NCBI GenBank assembly: GCA_016789885.1
Contig: JAEUPZ010000006.1
Span: forward strand, 1-64,000
Length of the DNA stretch: 64,000 nt
Reading direction: 5' to 3'
DNA from: Chromatiales bacterium
Lineage (GTDB): Bacteria; Pseudomonadota; Gammaproteobacteria; Steroidobacterales; GCA-2729495
A program made the translations under genes and the position numbers. The notes below the pieces were generated by a model. The model was given only the letters and a program-made list of their open reading frames with translations, made no database searches and was not told where the DNA came from. How positions within the stretch are numbered: the stretch's first letter is position 1; each line of letters begins with the position of its first letter. This document shows positions 24,586 through 34,018 of this stretch, one piece after another.

Positions 24586-25812
24586 ATGCGTCCGACAAAG
24601 GTTCTGGGTCTTCTGGTGGCAACCGCGGCGCTGGCCGCAGGGCATGCGGGCACGGCGCTGGCCGCCGACGGCGAAGGCGGCTACGACGCGGCGGGCGGCG
24701 CCAGCAAGCCCGCGGGCGCGGCGCCGGCCGGTGCGGCGGCGGCGCCGGACTGGGCGTCCAAGGAGCTGCCCATCCGCATCATCCCGAACATTCCGGAAAC
24801 GGCCGAGGCGTACTACGCGCCCGACAATTTCCACATCATCGCCCAGACCCAGGACCCGAAGGCCCTGCGCGCCCAGGATGACAAGTCCGCCGGGGGCGCG
24901 CTGACCTGGATCTTCACCGACGACGGCGCCAAGGGCTGGCGGGTCAACGACCGCGGCCAGGACGCCTGCTCGTGGTTCCTGCCGGACATGAAGCGGATCA
25001 TCTGGACCTCGACCCGCGACAACATGGACATGCCCGTCGGCAACTGGTCCGACGACGCCGAGTATCCGCAGGGCGCCGAGCTCTACCTGTCCGACTGGCA
25101 GGGCGGGAACATCAAGCGCCTGACCAACAACAAGTACTACGAAGCCGAGGTGACGACGTCGCCCGACGGCAAGTGGATCGTCTTCGGCCGCCAGATCAAC
25201 GGCAACATGGACATCTGGCGGATGAAGATCGACGGCACGGAGGAAAAGCAGCTGACCTTCACGCCGGACTGGCAGGAAGGCGCCCCGTATTTCCTCCCCG
25301 ACGGCAAGACGGTCATCTTCCGCGCCTGGCAGCGGACGGTCACCGACGAGCTGAAGCGCATCCGCAAGGAGACCGGGCAGCGCAACCAGACGCCGATGAC
25401 CATCTTCACGATGAACATCGACGGCACCAACGTGCAGCCCCGTACCTTCACGAACGACATGAACTGGGCGCCGTTCCCGGCACCGGATGGCAAGCACTTC
25501 GCCTTCGTGCGCATCAACGACGGGACGAACTGGGACGTCTACCTCGGCGATTTCGCCGGTGGCGAGCCGCGCCGCCTGACCTTCAACCCGTCCTTCGACG
25601 GCTTCCCGGCCATCAGTCCCGACGGCAAGAAGATGCTGTTCACGCGCAGCAAGGGCCAGCGCTTCATGTCCGACCTGTACACGCACGTGATGGACATCTC
25701 CTCCCTCGGCATCGGGCCGGAGAAGTTCACCAGCGTGCCGGCCAAGGCGACGCCGCCGGCCGGCTGGACGCCGCCGCCGGCACTGGCCGAGTTCGATCGC
25801 CGCAAGCCCTGA
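24586..25812 (+). CDS. TolB-like beta-propeller (PD40 repeat) exported protein
   Basis: A 408-residue protein with a signal peptide (cut near ALAAD), an Ala/Gly-rich linker, and a propeller of PD40/WD40-like repeats, each with the pattern SPDGKWIVF, LPDGKTVIF, APDGKHFAF, SPDGKKMLF. This is the fold of TolB and of the propeller part of prolyl oligopeptidase-like proteins; there is no catalytic domain. It has a strong GGGGGGAC ribosome site nine bases before the ATG. The next gene starts 27 bases downstream and is probably co-transcribed. Confidence 0.87.
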   Translation: MRPTKVLGLLVATAALAAGHAGTALAADGEGGYDAAGGASKPAGAAPAGAAAAPDWASKELPIRIIPNIPETAEAYYAPDNFHIIAQTQDPKALRAQDDKSAGGALTWIFTDDGAKGWRVNDRGQDACSWFLPDMKRIIWTSTRDNMDMPVGNWSDDAEYPQGAELYLSDWQGGNIKRLTNNKYYEAEVTTSPDGKWIVFGRQINGNMDIWRMKIDGTEEKQLTFTPDWQEGAPYFLPDGKTVIFRAWQRTVTDELKRIRKETGQRNQTPMTIFTMNIDGTNVQPRTFTNDMNWAPFPAPDGKHFAFVRINDGTNWDVYLGDFAGGEPRRLTFNPSFDGFPAISPDGKKMLFTRSKGQRFMSDLYTHVMDISSLGIGPEKFTSVPAKATPPAGWTPPPALAEFDRRKP

Positions 25813-25838
25813 CCGGCGCCCGGCGTCACCGATCCGCC

Positions 25839-27458
25839 ATGGCCGACATGGCGACTGACCGGAAGCCTGCAGCGGCGCGAGCCGCTGCAGGCTTTCTGCT
25901 TCTGGCGGCAGGACTCTCCGCCCTGCTGCCCCTCGGTGGCTGCGACGGCAGCCGTACGGCCACCGACGCTGCGGCCGTGGCCCCGGCTGCCGATGCGGAC
26001 GACGGGGCCAGCGCCATTGCCTGGCACGACGGCGACGTCGACAGCGCCTTCGCCGCCGCCACGGCCAGTGGCAAGCCGGTGCTGCTCTACTGGGGTGCCG
26101 AGTGGTGCCCGGACTGCAAGCAGCTGAAGTCCTCGGTCTTCACCCGCGCCGATTTCGTCGCCCGCACGCGCCTCTTCGTGCCGGTCTACCTCGACGGCGA
26201 CCTGCCCGGCGCCCAGGCCTGGGGCGACACCTTCCGGGTCACCGGCTATCCCACGCTGGTCGTCCTCACCGCCGACCGCCGCGAGATCACCCGCATCGCC
26301 GGCGGCATGGACCTGAACCTCTACGCCACGACGCTGGACAACGCGCTGGGCGACGTGCGGCCCGTGGCCGAGGTCGTCGACCTGGCGCTGTCGGCCGGGG
26401 CGCCCCTCGGCGCCGACGACTGCCGGCGCCTCGCGTACCACGGCTTCGGCCTCGAGGATGCCGACGTCTTTCCGCCGGCGCTCCTGGGCCGGGCCCTGCG
26501 CAACGCGGCGGCACGGTGTCCGGCGGAGCCGGCGGCCCTGCGGTCCCGGCTGCAACTGCTGGCCGCTGCGCAGGCCGCGGGCGCCGCGGCTGCGCCCGGT
26601 GCCGACGCGGCCCTCGTCCACGCGGCACTGGCGGAGACCTCGGTGGCCATTGCGGATGACGCGGCACAGGGCAACATCGATGTCCTGAACACGTTCCCGA
26701 CGGGATTCTTCGCCGCCGCGCGGGCCGCCGACCCGGCTGGCGCTGCCGCCCTGGGCACGCGCTGGGACGCCGCCGCCCGCGGCGCTGCCAGCGATGCGCG
26801 CTTCTCGCCCGCCGACCAGCTCTTCGCCGAGCGCCTGCGCGTCGTCGCGGCGGCGGGCCTTGCGGACGACGGCAAGGCGCCGCCGGCCCTCGCGGCAGCC
26901 ACCCTGGCCCGGGCCGACGAGCTGCTGGCGAAGCACCCGAAGGGCTTCGTCCACGCGAGCATCGTGAACGCCGCGCTCCTGCTCTTCGCCGACCTCGGCG
27001 AGTGGGAACGCTCACGCGACCTGCTGCAGGCCGAAGCGGACACCTCGAAGAACGCCCACTACTACGTCGGCCACCTGGCCCAGGTGGAGGAGGTGCTCGG
27101 CAACCGCGACGCGGCGCTGCGGCTGCTGGCCGAGGCCTGGGCTCGCTCGGCGGGCACGGCGACCCGGGCGCAGTGGGGTTACGACTACCTGCGCGGGCTG
27201 CTGCGCCTGTCACCCGACGACACGGTCGCCATCGCCGCCACCGGCCGCGAACTGCTCGACGACCTCGGCACCCGCGAGAACGTGCACCGCCGCACGCGGC
27301 AGCGGCTCACGAAGCTCGGCACCGAACTGGGCAGCTGGGCCACGACGCCGGAGCGCCAGTCCGTCCTGCGGCAGCTCTCGACGCGGCTCGGCGAGGTCTG
27401 TTCCGCGGGCCCTGGGCCGGTGGATCCGTCCTGCGCGGCGCTGTGGCCGGCCGGCTGA
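25839..27458 (+). CDS. Thioredoxin-fold lipoprotein with long helical C-terminal region
   Basis: A 539-residue protein with a lipobox (PLGGC, C35), a thioredoxin-like domain (residues ~60-180, active site WCPDC, C90/C93, and cis-Pro in TGYPTLV), then ~350 residues of Ala-rich helices that look TPR-like. It is likely a membrane-anchored periplasmic thiol protein. ATG at 25839 or 25848 both fit. A long inverted repeat (25864-25893) lies in codons 9-18, an unusual place for a hairpin. The C-terminal part has no recognised enzymatic motif. Confidence 0.85.
   Translation: MADMATDRKPAAARAAAGFLLLAAGLSALLPLGGCDGSRTATDAAAVAPAADADDGASAIAWHDGDVDSAFAAATASGKPVLLYWGAEWCPDCKQLKSSVFTRADFVARTRLFVPVYLDGDLPGAQAWGDTFRVTGYPTLVVLTADRREITRIAGGMDLNLYATTLDNALGDVRPVAEVVDLALSAGAPLGADDCRRLAYHGFGLEDADVFPPALLGRALRNAAARCPAEPAALRSRLQLLAAAQAAGAAAAPGADAALVHAALAETSVAIADDAAQGNIDVLNTFPTGFFAAARAADPAGAAALGTRWDAAARGAASDARFSPADQLFAERLRVVAAAGLADDGKAPPALAAATLARADELLAKHPKGFVHASIVNAALLLFADLGEWERSRDLLQAEADTSKNAHYYVGHLAQVEEVLGNRDAALRLLAEAWARSAGTATRAQWGYDYLRGLLRLSPDDTVAIAATGRELLDDLGTRENVHRRTRQRLTKLGTELGSWATTPERQSVLRQLSTRLGEVCSAGPGPVDPSCAALWPAG
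25864..25893 (+). repeat. Perfect inverted repeat inside the 5' coding end of the thioredoxin-like gene
   Basis: Thirteen-base arms beginning AGCCTGCAGCGGC flank a four-base GCGA loop, which is a GNRA-type tetraloop. A T-rich stretch (TTCTGCTTCT) follows. It looks like a weak terminator for the upstream propeller gene but lies within translated codons of the next gene. Confidence 0.7.
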
Positions 27459-27552
27459 TGTCGTCGACCTGAGGCCGGTCGCCCGCGCCCCCGGCAGCAG
27501 TGCTGCCGCCGGCAAAGGATCCAGCGCCGGGCGCGCACTGCCACGGCCGGCG

Positions 27553-28929
27553 CTACGGCGGGAACGGCGCTCCCGGCGGCAGGTAGTCGAGGCTGTCCTG
27601 CATGACGCCGCCGCGCTTCGCGACGCGCCCGGACTTCATGACGAAGTCGATGCGCCGGAGCACGCTGACGTCGGCGAGGGGGTCACCGTCGACGGCGATG
27701 AGGTCGGCGAGCTTGCCGGCCTCGAGGGTGCCAGCGTCGGCCTCGATGCCGAAGAGCTGTGCCGTCGTGACCGTGGCCGACCGGATGGCGTCGGCCGGCG
27801 TCATGCCGAAGCGCACCATCAGCTCGAACTCCTTCACGTTGTCGCCGTGGGTGAAGGTGCCGGCGTCGGTGCCGAAGGCAATGGGCACGCCGGCGGCGTA
27901 GGCCCGCTCGAAGGCGCGGTACTGGTTGCGCAGCGCCACGGACTCGGGGTTCGGCACGCGGAACACCGGCGGCGGGTAGCTCGCCGACAGCGTCGGCACG
28001 AGGAAGGTGCCCGCCTTCTTCATCAGCGTGATTCCCTCGTCGTCGAGCAGGAAGCCGTGCTCGATGGAATCGATGCCGGCCCGAACGGCGTCCTTGATGG
28101 CCACCGGCGAGTAGGCGTGCGCCGCCACCTTGAGCCCGTTCAGGTGGGCCGTGGCGATGATCGCCTCGATCTCGTCCTTGAAGAGCTGCGGCTCGAGCCC
28201 CGTGTTGGAGCCGAAGCCGCCCGTCGTCGTGACCTTGATGACGTCGGCACCGAGCTTGTACTGGTAGCGCACGGCCGCCCGGCAGGCGTCGGCACCGTCG
28301 CAGGTGCCGTCGGCGAGGCGCACGGCCGGGTCCGCGGTCTGGTCCCAGGGCGTGCCGTCGCCGTGGCCGCCGGTGACGGCGATGGCCGAGCCCGCCACGA
28401 GGATGCGCGGCCCGACGATGCGCCCGGCGTTGATGGCGTTGCGCACGGCGAAGACCGACTGGTCGTCGGAGCCCAGGTCGCGCACCGTCGTGAAGCCGGC
28501 CGCGAGGTTGCGCCGGGCGTAGATGACGGCATTCACCGCAGCTTCCGCCGGGGTCGTCGTGTTGCGGTCGCCGCGCTCGGTGCGCCGCCGCGAGAAGCTG
28601 GGCTCCGAGCGCAGGTGCACGTGGGCGTCCATGAGACCCGGCAGCACGAAGCGCTGGCGCAGGTCCACCACCTCGACGGCGGCACCGGCCGGCACGCCGG
28701 CGGCCGCGGCGTCGATGAAGCCCGGCGCGACCCGCTCGATGCGGTCGCCCTTGACGACGATGGTGGCCGGGCCCTCGGGCCTGCGGCCAGGCACCGCCAG
28801 CACCTGGCCCGCGTGCACCAGGGCGTAACGCGGCGGCGGAGCGCCGCCCCCCGGCGGGCCGGCCGGCTGGGCCCCCGCCGTCGTTGCAACCAGGGTGAAG
28901 GCAGCCGGCAGCAGACGCCACTTGTTCAT
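27553..28929 (-). CDS. Metal-dependent amidohydrolase, Xaa-Pro dipeptidase/imidazolonepropionase-like, exported
   Basis: A 458-residue amidohydrolase-superfamily enzyme. The start Met opens a signal peptide (MNKWRLLPAAFTLVATTAGAQ). Metal ligands are present: HVH in MDAHVHLRSE, the bridging Lys in DVIKVTTTGG, His in AAHAYS and IEHGF, and Asp in FGTDAG. These enzymes hydrolyse amide bonds of cyclic or proline-containing small molecules; many exported relatives act on dipeptides. It lies beside an exported aminopeptidase fusion, consistent with peptide catabolism in the periplasm. Confidence 0.87.
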   Translation of the reverse strand: MNKWRLLPAAFTLVATTAGAQPAGPPGGGAPPPRYALVHAGQVLAVPGRRPEGPATIVVKGDRIERVAPGFIDAAAAGVPAGAAVEVVDLRQRFVLPGLMDAHVHLRSEPSFSRRRTERGDRNTTTPAEAAVNAVIYARRNLAAGFTTVRDLGSDDQSVFAVRNAINAGRIVGPRILVAGSAIAVTGGHGDGTPWDQTADPAVRLADGTCDGADACRAAVRYQYKLGADVIKVTTTGGFGSNTGLEPQLFKDEIEAIIATAHLNGLKVAAHAYSPVAIKDAVRAGIDSIEHGFLLDDEGITLMKKAGTFLVPTLSASYPPPVFRVPNPESVALRNQYRAFERAYAAGVPIAFGTDAGTFTHGDNVKEFELMVRFGMTPADAIRSATVTTAQLFGIEADAGTLEAGKLADLIAVDGDPLADVSVLRRIDFVMKSGRVAKRGGVMQDSLDYLPPGAPFPP

Positions 28930-29101
28930 CACTCCCCCCACAACAGTCCGGTGATCAAGCGCATACGGTGCGGTCATCGGCGCGCCGGTGCGGTGGTTGC
29001 CGGAGCCCGTTCCCGACGAAGCGACCGCCGGCCGGTGCCCTTCCTCGACACGGCTCGCCGCCGGCCGCGCCCGCAGGCTGCCACCCCTGGTGCCGGACCG
29101 C

Positions 29102-32100
29102 TCAGCGCGGCGCCAGCTCGACCTCGCGCTCCTGCTCGGCGTCGCCGCGCTTCCAGCGCACGACCGTGCGATCGCCGGCCTGGTAGTTGCGCAGCAGGGC
29201 CGTAAACCCGTTGAGGTCAGGCACCGGCTGGCCGCCCAGCGCGACGATGACGTCGCCCTTCTGGATGCCGGCCCTGGCCGCCGGTGACCCCTCGACGACG
29301 CCGTCGACGCGGATGCCGGGCCCGGCATAGCCGAACTCGGGCACGGCGCCCAGCGTCACGCGCCGGCGCTCGCTGCGGCCCACCTCGCCGCCGGCACCGA
29401 CGCCCTTGCCGGTGGCCGTGGGGCGCTTCTCCGTCGAGGCGAGGTACGACACGGCCTCCGTGGCGACGACGGCCACCTTCGCGAGGCCCGCCGCGTCGAC
29501 GGTGTCGGCCGTGTCGGTCGGCTGGTGATAGTTGGCCGTGGCCGCCGTGAACAGCTGGACGCCGGGCACGCCGACGTCGATGAAGGCCTGCTGGTCCGAC
29601 GACTGGCTGGCCCCGGCGATGCTGCGCGTGGGCACGCCGGTCACCGCCGTGATGCCGCTGAAGACGAAGGGCCACTCCCGGGCGCTGTCGGTGGCGAGCA
29701 CCGACACCGGCAGGTCGCCGAGACTGCCGACGGTGTCGATGTTGATGACGCCGACGAGGCCGCTGACGGGCACCGGCACCGGGTTCTGCACGAAGTGCCG
29801 GGCGCCGAGCAGCCCGGCCTCCTCGCCGCTCCAGGCGGCGAAGATGATCGTGCGCGGCGGCGGCGGGCCGGCGGCGAACCGCCGGGCCACCTCGAGCAGC
29901 ACGGCGACGCCGCTGGCGTTGTCGTCGGCACCCGGGTGCACCTTGCCCAGCGCATCGACGCGGGCGCCGGGCCAGCCGAGGCCGAGGTGATCGTAGTGGG
30001 CCGAGATGACCGCGGCCTCGCCCTTCAGGGCAGGGTCGGCGCCGGGCAGCACGGCGATGACGTTCTTCAGTTCCACCTCGGCGTTGTCCGGGCCGCCCTT
30101 CGCGCGGAACACCTGGAACCAGCTGCCATTCTCGCCGCCCGGCTTCAGGCCGGCGGCAGCGAACTGGTCGCGCACATAGTTCGCCGCGGCCTCGAGGCCC
30201 GGGCTGCCGAACCCGCGGCCCTGGCGCTCGGGGGCCGCGAGCCACTGGACGTGGGCCAGCAGGCGCGCGGCGTCGAAGGACGCCGGCGGCTCGATGAGCG
30301 GGCGCGGCGGCGGCAGGGCCGCCAGCTGCAGCGGCTTGCCGGCGCCGGCCAGGTTCACGTTGAGCGGGGAATCGGGCGTCGCCCACTCGCCCTTGCCGAC
30401 GTTGTCGGCGGCGCTGCCGGCGAAGACCAGCCACGAGTACTTGCCGTAGTGGGGCAGCTTGCGGCCGAGCGCGGCGATGGCGGCCGGATCGTCAGCAGCG
30501 ATCAGCGCGATGGCGAGGGCGGGATCCTGCGGGTGGCGGCGCGTGATCACGTGGGAGTGGCCGGCCCAGGGCCACTCCTTGCCGCCGATGGTGGCACCGC
30601 CACTGTTGATGGCGAGGCCGATGCCGGCATCGCTGCCGACCGCCTTGGCCAGCCGGTTGCCGCGGCCGAGGATCCAGGCGGGCCGGTCCGCCGGCACTGC
30701 CTTGACCTCCTGGTCGGTCATGACCTGGATGCGCCGTGACGGGCTCTGCCAGGCCGTGAGGGCCTCGCGCCAGGCGGCGGCCTCGGCGGGGCTGCCCGAC
30801 GGCAGCACGGCCACCACGTCGGCGGCGCCGAAGAGCTGGCCGATGCTCGGCGCCGTCTCGCGGGCGTCGAGCCGGCGCAGCACGTCGAAGGCGGGGTCCA
30901 CCGACAGCGCCGTCACCGCCGCATCGGCCTCGATGCTGAAGGGCGTCTCGCGCCCGGCGCTGCGCACCACGGTGCGCTTCGCCCCGGCCGCGGTGCTCAG
31001 CACGATGGGCACGTCGAGCTCGTAGGGCGCCTCGACCTGCCGCTGCTTCAGCACGCCCGTGACGACGTAGCCGCCGCCGCTGCGACCCGCCACCTTCACG
31101 TCGGCGACGCCGAAATCGGCGACGCCGGTGCGGGTGACGAAGTCGGCGAAGTAGCGGTCCAGGTCCTGGCCGCTCACCTGCTCGAAGACCGCCTGGATGT
31201 TGGCGAAGGAGGCGCGCTGGCCGCGGTACTCGCGGTAGAACGTGCGCAGGCCCTGGCGGAACTGGTCGTCGCCGAGCCGCTGGCGCAGCCCGTGGAAGCC
31301 CATCAGCGTCTTGCCGTAGCCGACGGCCTCGGAGGCCGCGCTGTTGCGCGACTTGAACTCCGTCAGCGGGAAGTCCTTCTGGTCGCTGACGAAGTCGCGG
31401 TACTTCTTGAGCACGTCGCGGCGGTAGATGTCGCCCTGGCCCTCGCCCTCCTTCATGAGGTGGTCGGCCAGGTAGGCCGTGAGGCCCTCGCACCAGTTGC
31501 CCGTGACGTAGTCGACGTAGACCGAGTTGCCCCACCAGTTATGAAGTATCTCGTGGGGGTAGGACGACGTCAGGATGAACGGGAAGCGGATGATCTGGGG
31601 CCCCAGCAGCGTGTACGACGGCATGCCGTAGCCGGTCTCCCAGAAGTTCTCGACCAGCGCGAACTTCTCGTAGGGATAGGGCCCCAGCAGGTTCTGGTAC
31701 ATGCGGACGTAGCGGTCGGTGGCCTCGAGGTACCGCGCCGCCAGCGCCGGGTCGGGCTTGCGCAGGTACACCTGGGCCTCGACCTCGCCCACCTTCGCGC
31801 GCGACACCGTGAGCGGTCCGCCCGAGACGGTGATCTCGTCGATGGCCGTGGGCGAGTCCCACACGGCCTTGCCGTCGGAGCCCGACGAGCGGCCGTTGCC
31901 CGGCGCGATGATCTCCCAGCCTTCCGGCGTGTTGATGGTCAGGGAGTAGGTCACCAGGGTCGCGGCGTCGTCGCCGGCCAGCTGCGGATACCAGAAGGTG
32001 CTGCCGGCGAGGTACACGCCGTCCTTGCTGACGATACCCGGCGTCTCGGCAAAGCTGCGGGCGTACTCTTCGGGGCTCGCCGCGGGCGGGCGGTCGACGG

Positions 32101-32464
32101 GGCCCGAGTACTCGAGCCGGAAACTGCGCTGGCCCGCCGGGAGCTGCAGGCGGTAGCGGCGGGTGCCCGCGTCGCCCGGACTGCTGTTGATGCCGCTGAA
32201 GGCAGTGTCGCCCTGGGCGGCGACGGCCGTGACGGCGGGCCCGGCCTTGCTGATGGTGAAGCCGGCACCGAGCAGGAACTCCACGGCACCGCCGGCCCGG
32301 CCCTCGGGCAGCTCGATGGTCGTCGTGACCGCCAGGCGCGACTTCGCGGGATCGATGCTCGCCGCCAGCTCGTAGCGGGGCCACTCGGCCGCCAGCGCCA
32401 GCGCGCCCGTGCCGAGCCCCGCCGCCAGGGCCACCAGAACCTTCGCGGTCGTCCGCAGCATCAC
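29102..32464 (-). CDS. Exported M1 aminopeptidase - M28 peptidase - PDZ fusion
   Basis: An 1120-residue exported protein with two peptidases. Residues ~25-480 are an M1-type gluzincin: HEILHNWWGN (H304, E305, H308) with the third ligand in NWCEGL (E326), and ENFWETGYGMPSY in the place of the exopeptidase motif. Residues ~740-990 are an M28 aminopeptidase with ligands in SAHYDHLG (H823), HPGADDNASG, SGEEAGLLG, an Asp in NIDTVG, and a final His in NYHQPTDTAD. Residues ~1035-1115 form a PDZ domain. Signal peptide cut near ALAAE. It should degrade peptides outside the cytoplasm; the two-peptidase arrangement is unusual. Confidence 0.9.
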   Translation of the reverse strand: MMLRTTAKVLVALAAGLGTGALALAAEWPRYELAASIDPAKSRLAVTTTIELPEGRAGGAVEFLLGAGFTISKAGPAVTAVAAQGDTAFSGINSSPGDAGTRRYRLQLPAGQRSFRLEYSGPVDRPPAASPEEYARSFAETPGIVSKDGVYLAGSTFWYPQLAGDDAATLVTYSLTINTPEGWEIIAPGNGRSSGSDGKAVWDSPTAIDEITVSGGPLTVSRAKVGEVEAQVYLRKPDPALAARYLEATDRYVRMYQNLLGPYPYEKFALVENFWETGYGMPSYTLLGPQIIRFPFILTSSYPHEILHNWWGNSVYVDYVTGNWCEGLTAYLADHLMKEGEGQGDIYRRDVLKKYRDFVSDQKDFPLTEFKSRNSAASEAVGYGKTLMGFHGLRQRLGDDQFRQGLRTFYREYRGQRASFANIQAVFEQVSGQDLDRYFADFVTRTGVADFGVADVKVAGRSGGGYVVTGVLKQRQVEAPYELDVPIVLSTAAGAKRTVVRSAGRETPFSIEADAAVTALSVDPAFDVLRRLDARETAPSIGQLFGAADVVAVLPSGSPAEAAAWREALTAWQSPSRRIQVMTDQEVKAVPADRPAWILGRGNRLAKAVGSDAGIGLAINSGGATIGGKEWPWAGHSHVITRRHPQDPALAIALIAADDPAAIAALGRKLPHYGKYSWLVFAGSAADNVGKGEWATPDSPLNVNLAGAGKPLQLAALPPPRPLIEPPASFDAARLLAHVQWLAAPERQGRGFGSPGLEAAANYVRDQFAAAGLKPGGENGSWFQVFRAKGGPDNAEVELKNVIAVLPGADPALKGEAAVISAHYDHLGLGWPGARVDALGKVHPGADDNASGVAVLLEVARRFAAGPPPPRTIIFAAWSGEEAGLLGARHFVQNPVPVPVSGLVGVINIDTVGSLGDLPVSVLATDSAREWPFVFSGITAVTGVPTRSIAGASQSSDQQAFIDVGVPGVQLFTAATANYHQPTDTADTVDAAGLAKVAVVATEAVSYLASTEKRPTATGKGVGAGGEVGRSERRRVTLGAVPEFGYAGPGIRVDGVVEGSPAARAGIQKGDVIVALGGQPVPDLNGFTALLRNYQAGDRTVVRWKRGDAEQEREVELAPR

Positions 32465-32567
32465 GCACCCTCCCCCGGATCAGGCCGGAAGTGTGCCACA
32501 GGGCCCGGGCAGGCCGGCCCGGGCGGGCGGTGATGGCGGCGTTTCGCCGCGCCGCCGGGCGCGGTTC

Positions 32568-33062
32568 CTACAGCACCACGGTGGCGTCGGGCAGCTCGTC
32601 TTGGCCGGGGCCCGCCGGCGGGAAGAGCGGCGCGGCCAGCGCGTGCACGCGCTCGACGGCGCGGATGACGCCATCGCGATGGTCCCCGGCGCGGAACGCC
32701 GCCGCCAGGTCGCTGCAGATGTCGGTCCAGGCCGTCGGCGGCACCCGGCCCGAGAAGGCACGGTCGGCCACGATCTCGATGTCCTGCTCCGCCAGCAGGA
32801 TGTAGACCAGCACGCCGTTGTTCGCTGCCGTGTCCCACATGCGCAGCTGGCTGAAGACGTCCACGGCGCGCTCCCGCGGCGTCACGCGGTGCCAGAGCTG
32901 GCGCAGGCCGAAGGCCGCCTCGACGGCGACCCGCACCTCGGCCCCGTGGCGGCGCTCGCCGGCGGCGACGGCCTCGTTGATGGCCGCGAGCGCCTCCGGC
33001 GGGAACGCGCGCCGCAGGGCCAGCGGCGTCATCAGCAGGTGCCGCCACCAGGTCGCTGCCAT
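32568..33062 (-). CDS. TPM-domain protein (short, no signal peptide)
   Basis: A 164-residue protein with a single TPM (YgcG-type) domain: EAVAAGERRHGAEVRVAVE, AVDVFSQLRMWDTAANNGVLVYILLAEQDIEIVADR. It has no signal peptide, and the membrane tail of the larger TPM gene is missing. It is the last gene of a three-gene run after lemA and the longer TPM gene, 13 bases downstream of the latter. The order LemA-TPM-TPM is common in Proteobacteria, but the biochemical role is not settled. Confidence 0.85.
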   Translation of the reverse strand: MAATWWRHLLMTPLALRRAFPPEALAAINEAVAAGERRHGAEVRVAVEAAFGLRQLWHRVTPRERAVDVFSQLRMWDTAANNGVLVYILLAEQDIEIVADRAFSGRVPPTAWTDICSDLAAAFRAGDHRDGVIRAVERVHALAAPLFPPAGPGQDELPDATVVL

Positions 33063-33075
33063 GGTCAGCGCCGCC

Positions 33076-34002
33076 CTACCATCGACCCGAGGCGCCGCCG
33101 CCCCCGAAGCCGCCGCCACCCCCGCGGAAACCACCGCCACCGCCGAACCCGCCGCCACCAAAGCCGCCGCCGGAGCCGCCACGCCGGGGCCCGCGGCTGA
33201 CCCAGCCGCCGCCACCGCCACCGGCGAGCCCGATGACGAAGCCGACGAAGGCCATGAAGAGGGCCACGGCGAGGGTCCCGACCAGCAGCCAGGCAACGAG
33301 GCCCGCGAGGCCCCCGGTGAGTAGCGCCCCCGGCAACTGCCCGAACAGCCGGCGCAGGAAGCCGCCCGCGACGATGGCGAGGAAGAACACCACCGGCAGC
33401 GCCGCCCCGGCGCCGCCGCTGCCCTCGCGGCCCTGCCAGCCCGGCGCCGGCGGCGGCAGCGGCTCGCCGTCGACGAGCTGCGTGATGCGGTCGATGGCCA
33501 CCGTCACGCCGCCGGCGAAGTCGCCGCCGCGGAAGCGCGGCACCATGTACTCGTCGATGAGGCGGTTGGCGACGGCATCGGGAATGACACCCTCGAGGCC
33601 CCGCCCCACTTCGATGCGGACCGTACGATCGTCCTTCGCGACGAGCAGCAGCAGGCCGTCATCGACGCCCTGGCGGCCCAGCCGCCACCGGTCGACGACG
33701 CGGATGGAGAACTGCTCGATGGTCTCGGGCGCCGTGGTCGGCACGAAGAGCACCGCGATCTGGCTGCCCTTGGCCGCCTCGAACTGCTCGAGCCGGTCGG
33801 CGAGCTGCGCCTGCTCGCTGGCCGTGAGGGTACCGGTGAGGTCGACGATGCGGCCCGTGAGCGGCGGCACCGCCACCTCCGCCGGCAGCAACGTCGCCCA
33901 GGCGAGCAGCACGGCGGCAGATGCCGCCGCGCCGAGGCGGCGCCACCAGCGCGCGCGGCCGGGCACCGGGCCCGCCGCGACGTCCGGCGTCGTGGCCATC
34001 AT
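33076..34002 (-). CDS. TPM-domain (YgcG-like) membrane protein with Gly-rich tail
   Basis: A 308-residue protein with an N-terminal hydrophobic signal (residues ~22-42), a periplasmic TPM domain (~45-190; GRIVDLTGTLTASEQAQL, DGLLLLVAKDDRTVRIEVGRGLEG), two or three membrane helices (~205-265), and a cytoplasmic Gly/Phe-rich tail ending GASGRW. TPM proteins of this layout are membrane quality-control or stress partners of LemA. It starts 16 bases after lemA ends; two Met codons at the start are equally possible. Confidence 0.9.
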   Translation of the reverse strand: MMATTPDVAAGPVPGRARWWRRLGAAASAAVLLAWATLLPAEVAVPPLTGRIVDLTGTLTASEQAQLADRLEQFEAAKGSQIAVLFVPTTAPETIEQFSIRVVDRWRLGRQGVDDGLLLLVAKDDRTVRIEVGRGLEGVIPDAVANRLIDEYMVPRFRGGDFAGGVTVAIDRITQLVDGEPLPPPAPGWQGREGSGGAGAALPVVFFLAIVAGGFLRRLFGQLPGALLTGGLAGLVAWLLVGTLAVALFMAFVGFVIGLAGGGGGGWVSRGPRRGGSGGGFGGGGFGGGGGFRGGGGGFGGGGASGRW

Positions 34003-34018
34003 CCGTACCGGCGTCCGC

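Noticed and set aside
33076..33190. Gly-codon repeats in the TPM gene tail as a tandem DNA repeat
   Set aside because: The unit is irregular and explained by the Gly/Phe-rich protein tail common in this family.
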